Positions 33,636-42,308 of a stretch of DNA of 64,000 nucleotides are shown here, piece by piece (the stretch's first letter is position 1; every line of letters begins with the position of its first letter). Location: NCBI RefSeq assembly GCF_030316845.1, contig NZ_JASZYS010000006.1:124001-188000 (forward strand). Reading direction: 5' to 3'. The notes below the pieces were generated by a model, which was given only the letters and a program-made list of their open reading frames with translations, was not told the DNA's origin and did no database searches. Position numbers and translations under genes: made by a program. The DNA is from Variovorax davisae. GTDB lineage: Bacteria > Pseudomonadota > Gammaproteobacteria > Burkholderiales > Burkholderiaceae_C.

Positions 33636-36600
33636 ATGAAAAAACTTCCATCGAGCCGTACAGGTGCCGCCCGCGCCGTTGCCCTGGCGGCCATGCTGCT
33701 TGGCGCCCATGGCGCCATCGGCGCGGCCAGTCTGGCGAACCAGCCGGTGTTCGCGACCTCCAACGTGCCCGGCAACCTGGCGCTGGCGCTGTCGGTCGAG
33801 TGGCCGACGGCCTCTCGCACGGCCCACACGGACAACTATTCGAGCACCGCCACCTTCCTCGGCTACTTCGATCCCAACAAATGCTACGCGTACGTGGTCG
33901 ACAGCACGCCCAACGACACCAACACCGGCAACAAGAGCTACTTCAATCCGGTCGCGATGGCGAACGCGCGCAAGTGCTCGGGGTCCTGGAGCGGCAACTT
34001 CCTGAACTGGGCCGGGACCACGACCATCGATCCTTTCCGCTGGGCCATGACCGGCGGTCGGCGCGTGGTCGACGACGTCGATCTCACCATCCTCGAACAG
34101 GGCTGGCACGGCAACCGCAGCCTGTTCGACGACCGCTACCTTCCGGCCGCTGAAATAGCCGGCGCCACCCCGGACCCGACCGCCAGCTCGGTCCTCATCA
34201 AGGCCCAGAACATGGGCTTCAAGATGCGCGTCACCAGCGAGACCACCAGCGGAGGGCAGCCGCTCAAGGGCGACTACTACCAAGGCACGAGCAGCCAGTA
34301 CAAGGGCTTCTCCGGCGGCGCGACCGCAACGGTGGTCAACGACAACGCCAACCACATCTGGAATGGCGCGAGCCCGGCACCTGGCGTGAGTGGCGAGTAT
34401 TTCTCTGTTCGCTACACCGGGTCCTTCACCGCACCGGAGGCCGGCGCCTACTATTTCCGGACGCTCTCGGACGACGGCGTGCGGCTCTGGGTCGACAACG
34501 TCCAGGTGATCAACAACTGGACCGATCACGGCACGACCACGGACACCAGCGCCGCCGTGACGATGAGCGCGGGGCAGAGCTACAACATCACCCTGGAGTT
34601 CTACCAGGGCAATGGGGGCGCCCAGCTTCAGTTCCAATGGAAAAAGCCTTCGAGCAGCGACTACACGACCTTCACCAGCACCAGTACGTCGGTCGACTAC
34701 ACGATGCGCGTGAAGGTCTGCGCGCCGACCGCCGGCCTGACCCTCGAGTCGAACTGCCAGAAGTACGGCAGCAACTACAAGCCCGAGGGCTTGATCCAGA
34801 AATACGCGCAGCGCATGCGGTTCAGCGCCTTCGGCTACCTGAACGACAGCAGCGACCAGCGCGACGGCGGCGTGATGCGTGCGAGCCAGAAGTTCGTCGG
34901 CCCCAACCAGCCGGTGCCGGGTTTGCCCGACACCGACAACGGCCTGAAGGAGTGGAGTTCGACCACGGGCCAGTTCGTGCGCAACCCGAACCCGACCGAT
35001 GCGACCGATACGACCAGCGCGACCGGCATCACCATCCAGGACAGCGGCGTCATCAACTACCTGAACAAGTTCGGACAGCTGATTCCCGGCGACTACAAGG
35101 ACTATGACCCGGTCAGCGAGATGTACTACTCGGTGCTGCGCTACTACAAGAACCTGGGCAACGTGCCGCTGTGGAGCAACCTGGGAACCAACGACGCGGG
35201 CACCAAGGCCCGGATGCTCGACGGCTTCCCCGTGATCACCCAGTGGGACGATCCGATCCAGTACTCGTGCCAGCGCAACTTCGTGCTCGGCATCGGCGAC
35301 ATCTACACCCACGTCGACAAGAACGTGCCCGGCAACATCGACTACCGGACCCGCGAGCCGGCGATTCCCGCCGAATTCGCGACCGATCCGGTGAATGCGG
35401 TGACCGCCACCAACAAGGTCGGGGCGCTCCAGGTGCTGGGCAACATCGGCAGCACCAATGACTACAGCGGGCGCAACAACTCCGCCTATATCGCCGGCCT
35501 GGCCTACGACGCGAACACCACCGACATCCGTCCCGACGTCACCGGGGTTGCGAAGACCATCGGCAAGCAGACGGTCCAGACCTACTGGGTCGACGTGCTG
35601 GAGCAGTCGTTCCAGGCCAACAACCAGTTCTACCTCGCAGCGAAGTTCGGCGGCCTCAAGGTGCCGGGCGACTTCGACCCCTACAACTTCGTCGACAACA
35701 TTCCCCTGACCTGGTGGTCGACGAGCGGCGAGACGCTCACCGACGTGCGCACCAACACCGTCCAGGATCGGCCCGACAACTACTTCACGGCGGGGCGGCC
35801 CGACCAGATGGTCGACGGTCTGACCCGGGCGTTCGCCAGCATTGCCAATGCCATCAAGGCCTACACCACATCCTTCTCGCTCTCCACCGTCCAGGTGTCG
35901 TCGTCGGGCGCGGCCTCGTACGCCTCTCAATACGATTCGAACGGCTGGAGCGGCGTGCTGACGGCCAGCAACATCACCTTTGCGACCGACGGCACGCCCT
36001 CGTCGACCACGGTGTGGAGCAGTGCCACGACCTTCGAGGGCCAGCTGGCCGGCACCGGATGGGACACCAACCGCCGCATCGCCACCTGGGACAGCGCGAC
36101 GAGACTCGGTGTCGCATTCCGGGCGGGGAGCCTTCCGGCCGGGCTGAAAGCCACGTTGAACACGCCGTGGGACACCCCTGCAGCCACCGACGACAGCGCC
36201 AACTACCTCAACTACCTGCGCGGCGATCGGAGCAACGAGAAGACGGCCGCCGCCACCTCGCGACCCTACCGGCAGCGCCTGGCGCTGCTCGGCGATATCG
36301 TCAATGCGAAAGTCACGCCCGTGGCGCCGCCTTCGATGCGGTACTCCGAATCGATCAACCCCGGGTACACGACCTTCAAGACGACCTGGGCGACACGCCC
36401 GACCATGGTCTACGTCGGCGCCAACGACGGCATGATGCACGCCTTCAACGGCGCCCTGAGCGGCTCGGAGGCGGGCAAGGAACAGTTCGCCTACGTGCCG
36501 AGCGCCCTCTTCCACGGCCCCAGCAATCCGGCAACGCCCACGGTCGACGGCCTGGCCCAACTCGGCAATCCCAACTACGAGCATCGCTACTACGTCGACG

Positions 36601-37805
36601 CGACCCCGCTGGCCTTCGACATCGACTTCAACTATGCGGCCGGCGTCAAGACCACCACGAACGCGACGAACGCCGACTGGCGCACGGTGGTCATCGGCGG
36701 GCTGGGCAAGGGGGGCAAGAGCTTCTATGCCATCGACGTGACCAATCCCGCGGGCATGACGACCGAGGCGATCGTGAAGGACAAGGTGCTCTGGGAGTTC
36801 ACCGACAGCACCATGGGCTACAGCTTCGGCGCGCCGCTGGTGATCAAGACGCCGAAGTACGGCTGGGTGGTCGTCTTCACTTCGGGCTATGTCGACGGCA
36901 ACGCCGGCACCACCGGCTACCTCTATTTCGTCGACCCGCGCAACGGCAACCTGCTTGAAAAGGTGGCGACGGCGACAGCCGCTCCAGGCCTGGCCCAGGC
37001 CACGGCTTACATCAAGGACTTCACGGACGGCACGGCCGACGCGATCTACGCCGGCGACCTGAACGGCCAGATGTGGCGTTTCGATGTCCGCGCCACGACC
37101 GGCAACTACCCGGCGCCGCTGCTGCTGGCGACGGTGGCCGACGCGCCGACCGGGGGCAACGCCCAGCCCATCACGTCACAGCCGCTGGTCGAAATCGATC
37201 CGAAGTCGCGCAAGCGCTACGTGATGTTCGGGACCGGCCAGCTGCTGGACACGATCGACATCAACACCAGCGGAAGCCAGACCTTCTACGCGTTCGTCGA
37301 CGGCACCGCCACGAACTTCGGCACCTCGAGCGGCTTGCCTTCCGGCGTGACGTATCCGTTGACGCGGGCGAACCTGACGGGCGTCAGCGTCGATGACCTG
37401 GTCAGCGCGACAGCGCTCAGCTTCACCAACAAGGTCGGTTGGTACATCGACCTGGGCAGCACCGACAGCGTGGCCTGGCGCGCGGTGTCGAACCCGACGG
37501 CCTACAGCGGCATCGTGGCGTTCTCGTCTCTGCTGACGACTGGCAATGCCTGCAGCCCGTCGGGCCAGAGCCGGATCTACGCGGTCAACTTCGGCTCGGG
37601 CAAATCGGCCTTGACGCCGGAAGGAACGCTCTCCTATGTGAGCAATTCGGCGGCGATCACCGACTTGAAGTTCCTGGGCGTCGACGGGCGCGTCAGGCTG
37701 ATATCCGGCGACGTCCAGGGGGAGCTTCGCCGGGTCGGGGTGCAGACCGGGGCGGGGACGGCGGTGAGATTGCTGAACTGGCGGGAGATCCCGGCAGTGG
37801 ACTGA
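33636..37805 (+). CDS. pilY1: PilY1-type pilus tip adhesin with PA14 domain
   Basis: A 1389-residue secreted adhesin/assembly factor. A signal peptide ends near residue 30 (AIGAAS). The C-terminal half (about 890-1300) is the PilC/PilY1 beta-propeller, with MVYVGANDGMMHAFN, FAYVPSALF and DAIYAGDLNGQMWRFDV blades. A PA14-like domain is inserted at about residues 245-355: GEYFSVRYTGSFTAPEAGAY, LSDDGVRLWVDNVQVINNW and YNITLEFYQGNGGAQLQFQW. PA14 domains bind glycans in many adhesins. Ribosome site and start follow pilX by 19 bases. It is the last gene of the pilus operon; it regulates retraction and mediates attachment in known systems. Confidence 0.93.
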   Translation: MKKLPSSRTGAARAVALAAMLLGAHGAIGAASLANQPVFATSNVPGNLALALSVEWPTASRTAHTDNYSSTATFLGYFDPNKCYAYVVDSTPNDTNTGNKSYFNPVAMANARKCSGSWSGNFLNWAGTTTIDPFRWAMTGGRRVVDDVDLTILEQGWHGNRSLFDDRYLPAAEIAGATPDPTASSVLIKAQNMGFKMRVTSETTSGGQPLKGDYYQGTSSQYKGFSGGATATVVNDNANHIWNGASPAPGVSGEYFSVRYTGSFTAPEAGAYYFRTLSDDGVRLWVDNVQVINNWTDHGTTTDTSAAVTMSAGQSYNITLEFYQGNGGAQLQFQWKKPSSSDYTTFTSTSTSVDYTMRVKVCAPTAGLTLESNCQKYGSNYKPEGLIQKYAQRMRFSAFGYLNDSSDQRDGGVMRASQKFVGPNQPVPGLPDTDNGLKEWSSTTGQFVRNPNPTDATDTTSATGITIQDSGVINYLNKFGQLIPGDYKDYDPVSEMYYSVLRYYKNLGNVPLWSNLGTNDAGTKARMLDGFPVITQWDDPIQYSCQRNFVLGIGDIYTHVDKNVPGNIDYRTREPAIPAEFATDPVNAVTATNKVGALQVLGNIGSTNDYSGRNNSAYIAGLAYDANTTDIRPDVTGVAKTIGKQTVQTYWVDVLEQSFQANNQFYLAAKFGGLKVPGDFDPYNFVDNIPLTWWSTSGETLTDVRTNTVQDRPDNYFTAGRPDQMVDGLTRAFASIANAIKAYTTSFSLSTVQVSSSGAASYASQYDSNGWSGVLTASNITFATDGTPSSTTVWSSATTFEGQLAGTGWDTNRRIATWDSATRLGVAFRAGSLPAGLKATLNTPWDTPAATDDSANYLNYLRGDRSNEKTAAATSRPYRQRLALLGDIVNAKVTPVAPPSMRYSESINPGYTTFKTTWATRPTMVYVGANDGMMHAFNGALSGSEAGKEQFAYVPSALFHGPSNPATPTVDGLAQLGNPNYEHRYYVDATPLAFDIDFNYAAGVKTTTNATNADWRTVVIGGLGKGGKSFYAIDVTNPAGMTTEAIVKDKVLWEFTDSTMGYSFGAPLVIKTPKYGWVVVFTSGYVDGNAGTTGYLYFVDPRNGNLLEKVATATAAPGLAQATAYIKDFTDGTADAIYAGDLNGQMWRFDVRATTGNYPAPLLLATVADAPTGGNAQPITSQPLVEIDPKSRKRYVMFGTGQLLDTIDINTSGSQTFYAFVDGTATNFGTSSGLPSGVTYPLTRANLTGVSVDDLVSATALSFTNKVGWYIDLGSTDSVAWRAVSNPTAYSGIVAFSSLLTTGNACSPSGQSRIYAVNFGSGKSALTPEGTLSYVSNSAAITDLKFLGVDGRVRLISGDVQGELRRVGVQTGAGTAVRLLNWREIPAVD

Positions 37806-37847
37806 AAGCGGCCCATGGGCGCCGCGCGCAGCGGCGGCCCCTTCGAG

Positions 37848-39047
37848 TCAGCCGCTGCATTCGACGATGACGAACTCGACCCGGCGGTCCAGGGCGTCCA
37901 CCACATCGTCGGTGCCGCTGCCGACCAGGTTCTGGCGTGAGCCCTGGCCCTTCGGCCGCGTCCGGTCGGCCAGCTCCGCGGACTCGGCGACCAGCCGTTG
38001 CCTGATGGATTGCGCGCGTCGCAGCGACAGCGAGTCGTTCACTTCTTCCGGCCCGGTCTTGCTCGAATGGCCCACGATGTCCATGCAGACCCGCGAGTCG
38101 CCGCCTTGCCTGGCGATCTGTCGCAGCCACATGCGGTATGCGCTCGTGACCCTGGGGTCCGACCAGAAGTCGGTGCTGCCGGGGTTGAACAGGAACTTCA
38201 CGCCGAGCTGGTGGTGCGCGATCCCGTAGGCCACCACGCGCCCGAACGCGTCTTCCGCTTCCGCCGACTGGCCGAGCTTGAGGCTTGTGAGATAGATGCC
38301 GTTGAGAACCCGGATCTGGTCTCCGCCCGGCGTGGCCGCGGCTCGGCGGTATTGAGCGAGCGCCTCGCGGTAGCGGCCCGCGTTGTAGAGCTGGGTGGCA
38401 TCGTTGACCAGGGTGCCGGTCGCAATGTGCGCGAAATAGATCGCATCGGCCTTGTCGCCAGGCGCTCCGCGGCTGGTACGCACCAGCCCCTCGACCACCT
38501 CGTCCTTCAACAGCACGGGGCTGTCGCGGTAGTACGCCAGCGGGGCCATGTCGACCTCGTTCTTCCGCGCCAGCGTGGACGCCTGGGCCACCACGGTGCC
38601 CTCCTTCAGGTCCACCAAGGCGAGGCTGATGCGCAAGCCGGCGTCCTCGCGCGCCAGGGTGCCGGCAAGGAGGTACTGGGCACGCGGAAGGTTCGCGGCC
38701 TTGAAGGGCAGGGTCTCGATCTGCTTGAAGTTCGCGGCCGTGTGCGCGGCGATCGCGCGATCGAGTCGTTGCGTGCCGAGCGTCTGCTGCCCGCTTCCGG
38801 CATCCAGCGCCGGGTCGAGCACGATGACACGCTTGTCCGACGGCGCCGCCCCGGGTGCCAGCATCGCCGGGCTGGCTCCGACCTGCTTCAGCAGGGCAAC
38901 GGTCGCCGTGACGATCGCCTGGTCGAACGATTGCAGCTGCTCGCTGCGATACGGCGTCGCGCAGCCGGTCAGGCCGATCGCAAGAAGGACGCCGAAGAGC
39001 AGAGGGACAAGGAATTCATGGAAACTTGCGCGGCGGTCTATTTGCAT
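37848..39047 (-). CDS. OmpA-family lipoprotein with N-terminal FlgO/CsgG-like region
   Basis: A 399-residue outer-membrane lipoprotein: signal with lipobox LTGC (mature Cys about residue 28 from the start MQIDRRASF at 39047). The N-terminal part (residues 40-200) resembles FlgO/LpoB/CsgG-like domains (DKRVIVLDPALD, YLLAGTLAREDAGLRISLAL), a short TPR-like stretch follows (YNAGRYREALAQYRRAA), and the C-terminal 120 residues are an OmpA peptidoglycan-binding domain (VCMDIVGHSSKTG, LSLRRAQSIRQRLV, DRRVEFVIVECSG). It overlaps the kinase stop by ten bases, so the two are cotranslated and probably act together in envelope signalling. Confidence 0.85.
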   Translation of the reverse strand: MQIDRRASFHEFLVPLLFGVLLAIGLTGCATPYRSEQLQSFDQAIVTATVALLKQVGASPAMLAPGAAPSDKRVIVLDPALDAGSGQQTLGTQRLDRAIAAHTAANFKQIETLPFKAANLPRAQYLLAGTLAREDAGLRISLALVDLKEGTVVAQASTLARKNEVDMAPLAYYRDSPVLLKDEVVEGLVRTSRGAPGDKADAIYFAHIATGTLVNDATQLYNAGRYREALAQYRRAAATPGGDQIRVLNGIYLTSLKLGQSAEAEDAFGRVVAYGIAHHQLGVKFLFNPGSTDFWSDPRVTSAYRMWLRQIARQGGDSRVCMDIVGHSSKTGPEEVNDSLSLRRAQSIRQRLVAESAELADRTRPKGQGSRQNLVGSGTDDVVDALDRRVEFVIVECSG

Positions 39048-40711
39048 CGGGACTTCTGAAAGGCGGCTTCTTCCGGATTGAGAGGCTCCAGAGAAGACTT
39101 CAGAACGAGGTCGCTGCATCTAGGCAGCCGGCCCGACGGCGTGTAGGACGAGGCAGTCGCGTGCGCCTCGGAAAGTGTGCGGTTTTTCTCGGACCCGCCG
39201 ACCGCGGTTGGCGCCGGCACCCGAGCGGCGACGGCCTGCGCGGCCTTGCGCGTGGCGACTGCTGCCGGCGGTGCCGCGGCCGGTGCGGAGCCGACCGTCG
39301 CATCGCTGCGATCCGTCGCGTCGACGTCGCGCCTCGGCGCTGGCGAGGCCGCCGTCACGGAGGGCGCATCGGCGACCGGGACGGGTGCCGGCACGGCGGG
39401 CGGCATCGCATGCCCGGGCCCGGCCTCGGTCGCCACCGGTGCCGTCGCAGCGGACCGGCCGGCACCGTGCGAGTTCCGCTCGCCAGCCCACCAGGCCGTC
39501 GCGGCCGCGGCGCCGGCCAGGAGCAGGATCACCGCGTGGCGTGCGTGCCGACGGGGTGGGGGGCTTCTCTCGCGCCCGAGGGCGTCGGCGGGCGCTGAAA
39601 CGGAGGCAGGGTCGGCAAGGCCCCGGGCGCCATCGAGCGCTTCGGCCTGCTGCGGCTCGGCATCGAGGAGCAACCGGAACTCGGCCACGTCCTGCGGCCT
39701 CGACGCCGGACGGACCGCCAGTGCCGCGTCGATGGCGCGCAGGAAGGCCGGGCTGTAGCGCCCGGCCCGTGTCAGCGCGAGCGGTTGCACCGGGTCCTGG
39801 ACCATTCGCACCACCGAGGCGATCGGCGGCCGGCCGACAATCGCGTAGTGCAGCACGCCCGCCAGCGCGTAGAGGTCGGTCCAGGCGCCTTGCAGCATCG
39901 TCCCGCCGTACTGCTCCACCGGCGCGAAGCCGGGCTTGAGCATGGTGGTCAAGACCTGCGTTCGATCGTTGATGACATGGCGTGCGGCGCCGAAGTCGAG
40001 CAGCAGCGGACCGGTGGCGGTGAGCAGGATGTTGTCCGGCGAGATGTCCCGGTGGTAGCACTGCTCTCGATGCATCGCGCTCAGCGCATCGAGCAGCGGG
40101 TGCAGCCACTGGCGCAGCAGCGATTCGGGTGCCTGGGTGCCCAGCTGCGCCAGCGCCGTCTTGAGCGTGGGGCCTTCGTAGTACGGCATCGCCATATAGG
40201 CCGTGCCGTTCGCCGTCCAGTAGCGGAACACCTTCACGAGCGCCGGGTGGTCGAAGCGCGCCAGCAGACGGGCTTCATTGACGAAGCTCTTCAGGCCGGC
40301 GTCGAAGGTTTCGCGATGCTGCTCGGAGCGCATCGACACCTCGAGCGACACGGCGCCCCGCACGGCCAGCGAAGACGGCATGTATTCCTTGATCGCCACA
40401 TGGCGCTCGAGCGCGGGATCCCAGGCCAGGTAGACGATGCCGAAACCGCCTTCGCCGATCTGCCGCAGAATCCGGAACCCTTCGATCTCGGTGCCCTCGG
40501 GCAGCGCATGGATCGCGCCCAGGCAGCCGGCACGCGCATCGCCCCGCCCGCCGTCGGCCGCTTGCGCGGGCCTGGTGCAGGGCACGGTCTTTTCTGCGCC
40601 GGGATGCTGTTCCAGAAGCGGTGCGGCGGCGGGCAATGGCGCGATGCACTGCAGACAGGACTTGGCTGCGGCGTGATTGGCCGTTCCGCAGGCAGGACAG
40701 ATTGCCGCCAT
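39038..40711 (-). CDS. membrane-anchored serine/threonine protein kinase with zinc ribbon
   Basis: A 557-residue Hanks-type kinase. It starts MAAICPACGTANHAAAKSCL, a double CxxC zinc ribbon. The kinase domain (about 75-345) has the glycine loop IGEGGFGIVY, VAIKEY lysine, HRDISPDNILL catalytic loop and DFGAAR. A single transmembrane helix (about 388-410, ILLLAGAAAATAWWAGE) leads to a Pro/Ala-rich periplasmic part that ends with two Cys. An earlier ATG at 41011 would add 100 residues that look non-coding. Neighbours are the OmpA lipoprotein (overlapping) and a divergent small protein. Confidence 0.92.
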   Translation of the reverse strand: MAAICPACGTANHAAAKSCLQCIAPLPAAAPLLEQHPGAEKTVPCTRPAQAADGGRGDARAGCLGAIHALPEGTEIEGFRILRQIGEGGFGIVYLAWDPALERHVAIKEYMPSSLAVRGAVSLEVSMRSEQHRETFDAGLKSFVNEARLLARFDHPALVKVFRYWTANGTAYMAMPYYEGPTLKTALAQLGTQAPESLLRQWLHPLLDALSAMHREQCYHRDISPDNILLTATGPLLLDFGAARHVINDRTQVLTTMLKPGFAPVEQYGGTMLQGAWTDLYALAGVLHYAIVGRPPIASVVRMVQDPVQPLALTRAGRYSPAFLRAIDAALAVRPASRPQDVAEFRLLLDAEPQQAEALDGARGLADPASVSAPADALGRERSPPPRRHARHAVILLLAGAAAATAWWAGERNSHGAGRSAATAPVATEAGPGHAMPPAVPAPVPVADAPSVTAASPAPRRDVDATDRSDATVGSAPAAAPPAAVATRKAAQAVAARVPAPTAVGGSEKNRTLSEAHATASSYTPSGRLPRCSDLVLKSSLEPLNPEEAAFQKSRCK

Positions 40712-40878
40712 CGAATGGGTTTTCCTTGAAGAGTCTGACCATGACGCGAGGACCGCGCACCGTGTCGACGAGTCTGGCACGGCATGACTTCGGGCCTGCG
40801 TGCATATCTCACGAATGACCCGAGGTTCGAGGCCCTCTTCCGCGAACGAAGCCTGGCTGGGGCCAGCGGCAACTGCGA

Positions 40879-41443
40879 CGTGTAGGACGGGTCCCACCGG
40901 GGCTGCAGCTTTCGACTGAAAACCCGTGCCTGGCGCGCGCTGCATATTTGCGTTCGGGCGGCCTCGTTCCAGCGGCGAGGGCAGACAACCAACAACACTC
41001 GGAACACCCATGATTTCCCATTTCTTCAGCCGTTGGCGCTGCGGCCTTCAGTCGTTGGCTGGCCGGCTGTTCTCTCCGCGCCCGACGGCAGCCACCGCCG
41101 TCTCCGACCCCGCCGAACCGTCTCAGGTCGGGGGTTCCACGGCCGGCATGCGCTCGCTCGAGGAACTGCGGGCCGACCTCGCACGCCTGCGCGCCTCTTC
41201 GAAGGAGCGGCATGCGGCCGTACCGATGCGCCGCCAGCAGGCTTTCGACGACGAGGTGTTCGCGGACTTCGTCGCCCCTGCCACCCCGGCACCGGACCGC
41301 AGCGGCGAAGAAGACTACGCGAGGACCATGTACGTGCCGCGCGCCGCTTCCAAGCCGCATCCGGCGAAATGATCGGGCCCGCCCGGCGCAGCGGTCGACG
41401 CGACCGCGCGCGGCAGCCTGGCATGGTGCCCCCGTCCTACACG
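40879..41443. repeat. 13-base inverted repeat flanking a small gene
   Basis: CGTGTAGGACGGG at 40879-40891 and its exact complement CCCGTCCTACACG at 41431-41443 flank the small gene at 41010. An 11-base copy, CGTGTAGGACG, lies at 39140-39150 inside the kinase 3' end, in the same orientation as the left arm. No further homology extends outward. Confidence 0.6.
41010..41372 (+). CDS. small hypothetical protein divergent from the kinase
   Basis: A 120-residue protein starting MISHFFSRWRCGLQSLAGRL at 41010 (an in-frame ATG at 40926 is less likely). A helical segment (LEELRADLARLRASSKERHA) is followed by an acidic middle and the Pro/Lys-rich tail containing YARTMYVPR. No family recognised. It is divergent from the Ser/Thr kinase and is a possible substrate or partner, which is inference from position only. 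Confidence 0.55.
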   Translation: MISHFFSRWRCGLQSLAGRLFSPRPTAATAVSDPAEPSQVGGSTAGMRSLEELRADLARLRASSKERHAAVPMRRQQAFDDEVFADFVAPATPAPDRSGEEDYARTMYVPRAASKPHPAK

Positions 41444-41499
41444 GGCATGGCCCGTTGTGAGCGTGGCTGCGGCGCGTGCCGAACATAGGATCGCGTTCC

Positions 41500-42273
41500 A
41501 TGACCATGACCTCCACGCGGACACTCAGCCCGATCGTCCGCGACCGGGCCGGCGCGGTGCAGCCCATCGCCGGTGCGATCGCGGCGATCACCGGCCAGCC
41601 ATTGACGGAGGTCGCGCGGATGCTCGCGCAGTGCATCGACGACCTGAAGCACTTGGCCGGCGTCCAGGGCGACGTCGCGCCGGAGGACGCCTGCCACGCG
41701 GCGCTGCTTCGCTTCGGCTACCAGCCCGACCGCTTGTATGCCGACCTGCGTCGACGCCCGGCGATGGACGGGGTGCTTCACGCCTATGCGCGAGCGCCTG
41801 GCCCCTGCGAGCGCCTCCTGGTGATCTGCGAGTCCGGCGATGCGTTTGCGTTTCTCGGCAGCCAGGCCGCGGCCTGGACGTGCAGCGCCCCCACCGACCT
41901 CGGCTCGCTGGTGCGCGCCGGAACGCTCGACATGCATGCATCGGTGCGCTTCGCCATCACGGTCAGGGCGCACCGCCCCATCGCCATCGCTGCGCCCGAC
42001 CACCAGTTCCTGGAGACCGTGGCGATTCCCGCGCTTGCCTTGGCCGATGCCTACAACATCGAGGTCTTGCCTCTGGGCTGGCCCTACTGGAACTTGTCCT
42101 TCCCTGGCGAGATGACCGACGGCGCGCCCGGCTCCGGGGCCGCGCTGGTCTGCGGCGAGCACGAGCTGTTGAGCGTGATCAATGACCGCGTGCGCCTGCT
42201 GCGGCTGGCCCACGAGGGCGCCGAAGCGCTGGTGGCTCGCCTGGGTCGCGGGCGGCCCGCAGCGGCGCCATAG
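41500..42273 (+). CDS. conserved hypothetical protein
   Basis: A 257-residue protein starting [20 protein letters not shown]. Two regions are visible: a helical N-terminal half with [19 protein letters not shown], and a C-terminal half of alternating strands and helices ([47 protein letters not shown]). The [11 protein letters not shown] and GAALVCGEH elements suggest a Rossmann-like or nuclease-like fold, but no catalytic motif is recognisable. It ends 35 bases before the UvrA paralogue and is probably cotranscribed. Confidence 0.6.
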   Translation: MTMTSTRTLSPIVRDRAGAVQPIAGAIAAITGQPLTEVARMLAQCIDDLKHLAGVQGDVAPEDACHAALLRFGYQPDRLYADLRRRPAMDGVLHAYARAPGPCERLLVICESGDAFAFLGSQAAAWTCSAPTDLGSLVRAGTLDMHASVRFAITVRAHRPIAIAAPDHQFLETVAIPALALADAYNIEVLPLGWPYWNLSFPGEMTDGAPGSGAALVCGEHELLSVINDRVRLLRLAHEGAEALVARLGRGRPAAAP

Positions 42274-42308
42274 GCCGACCGACGGCAGGCTGCAAGTCAG
42301 GTCGCACC

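Noticed and set aside
33597-36584. 995-residue open frame opposite pilY1
   Set aside because: Antisense to a gene with clear family motifs; Arg/Val/Gly-rich without any recognisable domain, as expected from GC-rich shadow frames.
37806-37847. Terminator between pilY1 and the OmpA lipoprotein gene
   Set aside because: A GC-rich imperfect stem (bulged GGGCGCCGC/GCGGCGGCCC) exists but has no T tract on either strand.
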